From Draconibacterium sp. (GTDB taxonomy: Bacteria; Bacteroidota; Bacteroidia; Bacteroidales; Prolixibacteraceae), in contig JAUVDE010000156.1 of NCBI GenBank assembly GCA_030595485.1, forward strand, positions 1-7,507: 7,507 bases of DNA, in the 5' to 3' direction. The notes below the pieces were generated by a model. That model saw only the letters and a list, made by a program, of their open reading frames with translations, was not told where the DNA came from and ran no database searches. The translations under genes and the position numbers were made by a program. Shown here piece after piece: positions 6,054 through 7,507 of the stretch; position 1 is the first letter of the stretch; the number at the start of each line of letters is the position of its first letter.

Positions 6054-6986
6054 ATGACGACAATTAAGATATTATCGCTGAATACATCAGTCAAAAAAGG
6101 AACAACCAAACAACCCACTGAGAATATTACGCTTGATTTTAAAGGAGTAAAAGGTGATGCACATGCAGGAGACTGGCACCGTCAGGTTAGTTTGCTGGGT
6201 ATTGAAAGCTACCATAAAATGGAAGCTAAAAAACCGGGGACAAAACTGGATATGGGTGTGTTTGCCGAAAATATTACCACTGAAGGTTTAGAGCTGCATA
6301 AAACCAATGTATTCGACCGATTCGTTCACAAAGATGTGGTACTAGAAGTTACCCAAATTGGTAAAAAATGCCACAATGGTTGTGAGATAATGAAACTTAT
6401 AGGAGACTGTGTAATGCCGGTTGAAGGTATTTTTACAAAGGTGATTCAAGAAGGAAAACTAAATGGTGGTGAGACTTTTGAATATCAGCCGCGTATTGTT
6501 CGGGTGTTGGTTTTAACCTTAAGTGACCGTGCTTATAATGGAATTTACGAAGACCGCAGTGGACCTTTGGCTGAGAAATTGATGGCAAAGTTCTTTGATT
6601 CTTATGGTAGGTTTTTCGAAACAAATAGAAAGATTCTTCCTGACAATAAAGCTGAAATTGAAGCTGCCATGCTTGAGGCAAAAAAGCAGAATTACGACAT
6701 TATAATTACCACTGGCGGAACCGGACTTGGAAAAAGAGACATTACTCCCGATGTGGTTAAACCTCTACTCGACAAAGAGATTCCTGGTATTATGGAACAC
6801 ATTCGCCTAAAATACGGGGCTGAAAAACCAAATGCTTTGGTTAGCCGCAGTATTGCCGGGTTAATGGATTCAACGCTTGTTTATGTTTTACCCGGAAGTA
6901 CCAAAGCCGTAAACGAATACTTATCCGAAATCACACCAACTATTGAACATTCATTACGGATGATTCATGGGGTGGATGTCCACTAG
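6054..6986 (+). CDS. MOSC domain fused to MogA/MoaB-type molybdopterin adenylyltransferase
   Basis: This is a two-domain protein of 310 residues. Residues 1-145 form a MOSC domain with GVKGDAHAGDWHRQVSLL (31-48), GVFAENITTEGLEL (68-81) and KCHNGCEI (105-112), in which C106 and C110 are candidate sulfur-carrying residues. MOSC domains are found in Moco sulfurases and in mARC/YiiM-type molybdoenzymes. Residues about 148-310 form a MogA/MoaB domain with LTLSDRA (154-160), LPDNKAE (195-201), TTGGTGLGKRDITPD (219-233) and LPGSTKAV (279-286). Asp197 and Asp229 match the two functional Asp of MogA, which adenylylates molybdopterin with ATP before MoeA acts. The gene starts 1 bp after the moaC stop, so it is surely cotranscribed. 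The MogA half supplies a step otherwise missing from the operon. The MOSC half may add or accept sulfur on the cofactor or shield it during transfer; this is inferred. I give no symbol because the gene is a fusion. Confidence 0.9.
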   Translation: MTTIKILSLNTSVKKGTTKQPTENITLDFKGVKGDAHAGDWHRQVSLLGIESYHKMEAKKPGTKLDMGVFAENITTEGLELHKTNVFDRFVHKDVVLEVTQIGKKCHNGCEIMKLIGDCVMPVEGIFTKVIQEGKLNGGETFEYQPRIVRVLVLTLSDRAYNGIYEDRSGPLAEKLMAKFFDSYGRFFETNRKILPDNKAEIEAAMLEAKKQNYDIIITTGGTGLGKRDITPDVVKPLLDKEIPGIMEHIRLKYGAEKPNALVSRSIAGLMDSTLVYVLPGSTKAVNEYLSEITPTIEHSLRMIHGVDVH

Positions 6987-7097
6987 AACGATATCAGATA
7001 ACTGGATATTCAAATTCTGTTTGAAGTTTCTAATGCAAATTGTCACTTTATACGAATCCGAAAATCAATCGGAAAAATCTACTCAAAAAAAACAAAA

Positions 7098-7507
7098 ATG
7101 AATACAACCAAAATTATACTATTCTCGACCTTACTATGTTTTACACTTGCTTTTGTATCGTGTGACGATGATTTTGAAAGCCCCGAAGTAACTCCAACTG
7201 AAATTACTGCAGATAACAAGTGGGTCGAAGATATTATTTATGATGCAGCTATATTCTGGTATAAAGTTACATGCGAGTCTGGGTCAACAACTGCTTATAT
7301 TGAATGGGCTGAATTTGGTGCACACGGCGAAGACCGTGACTACACAGCTGATGTGATGATTTCTGCCTATCAGTTGGACGGAGTTACACCTTACATTGAA
7401 GACAAAGACAATGGCTATGGTGAAAAGGCTAAATCGTTTGCATTGGCAAATAACGAAACAGAATTTTTGATAAAAGTTACTCAAGGAGAGACTTGGAAAG
7501 ACGGAAC
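7098..7507 (+). CDS. Putative surface lipoprotein of unknown function, 3' end cut by window edge
   Basis: The reading frame opens at ATG 7098 and stays open to the edge (136 whole codons). The N-terminus is a lipoprotein signal peptide: MNTTK, a hydrophobic stretch (residues 6-20), then the lipobox AFVSC with Cys22. Three Asp follow directly (C-DDD), the acidic pattern that in Bacteroidota directs lipoproteins to the cell surface. The mature part is acidic and rich in Thr, Tyr and Trp, with alternating patterns such as FWYKVTC and AYIEWAEF that suggest beta-strands. I do not recognise a family. It lies 111 bp after the Moco operon on the same strand with an A-rich leader (AAAAAAAACAAAA) and no Shine-Dalgarno. 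It is probably a separate transcription unit; a link to molybdenum metabolism is not indicated. Confidence 0.85.
   Translation, partial: MNTTKIILFSTLLCFTLAFVSCDDDFESPEVTPTEITADNKWVEDIIYDAAIFWYKVTCESGSTTAYIEWAEFGAHGEDRDYTADVMISAYQLDGVTPYIEDKDNGYGEKAKSFALANNETEFLIKVTQGETWKDG

Noticed and set aside
7009..7025. Hairpin TTCAAA-TTCTG-TTTGAA after the Moco operon, considered as a terminator
   Set aside because: The stem is almost all A-T and no T-run follows, so it is too weak to call a terminator.
7284..7484. Minus-strand open frame opposite the lipoprotein gene
   Set aside because: Antisense shadow of a frame with a clear lipoprotein signal peptide; no motif and no plausible start context.

Overview
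The window looks like a chromosomal segment of a Bacteroidota bacterium, possibly a marine or anaerobic Marinilabiliales/Prolixibacteraceae-type organism. The phylum call rests on AT-rich intergenic DNA, a TAnnTTTG-type -7 box, mostly weak ribosome binding sites, and a lipoprotein whose lipobox Cys is followed by Asp-Asp-Asp. The family-level placement is only an impression.

Layout: (1) 1-2585, minus strand: most of a large FAD- and Fe-S-dependent 2-hydroxyacid dehydrogenase of the GlcD-GlcF fusion (YdiJ-like) type, running off the left edge. (2) 2586-2846: a 261-bp divergent spacer. Besides a candidate promoter for the dehydrogenase, it holds a 32-codon relic of the C-terminus of a MoeB/HesA/ThiF-type protein, with no start codon. 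(3) 2847-3224: a single-domain ModE-like winged-helix regulator. (4) 3225-3633: a 409-bp gap. It carries a 137-bp REP/MITE-like palindromic element (3275-3411) and, nearer moeA, a 9+9 bp inverted repeat framing a possible -7 box. (5) 3634-6986: a tight four-gene molybdenum cofactor (Moco) operon, moeA-moaA-moaC-(MOSC+MogA fusion), with a 17-bp overlap, a 12-bp gap and a 1-bp gap. (6) 7098-7507: the start of a surface-type lipoprotein of unknown function, cut by the right edge.

How the genes work together: MoaA and MoaC turn GTP into cyclic pyranopterin monophosphate. The MogA-like half of the fusion would adenylylate molybdopterin, and MoeA would insert molybdate. The MOSC half may handle the sulfur or metal chemistry of the finished cofactor. 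The ModE-like protein is a plausible regulator of the set, but it has no molybdate-binding domain. The middle step, dithiolene formation by MoaD/MoaE with MoeB, is not encoded here; the only trace is the MoeB-like relic, so those genes must lie elsewhere if the pathway is complete.

No wholly new system is evident. The points most worth checking are the MoeB-type relic, the MoaA that is about 50-60 residues shorter than usual yet keeps all its key motifs, the palindromic element, and the inverted repeat at the moeA promoter.
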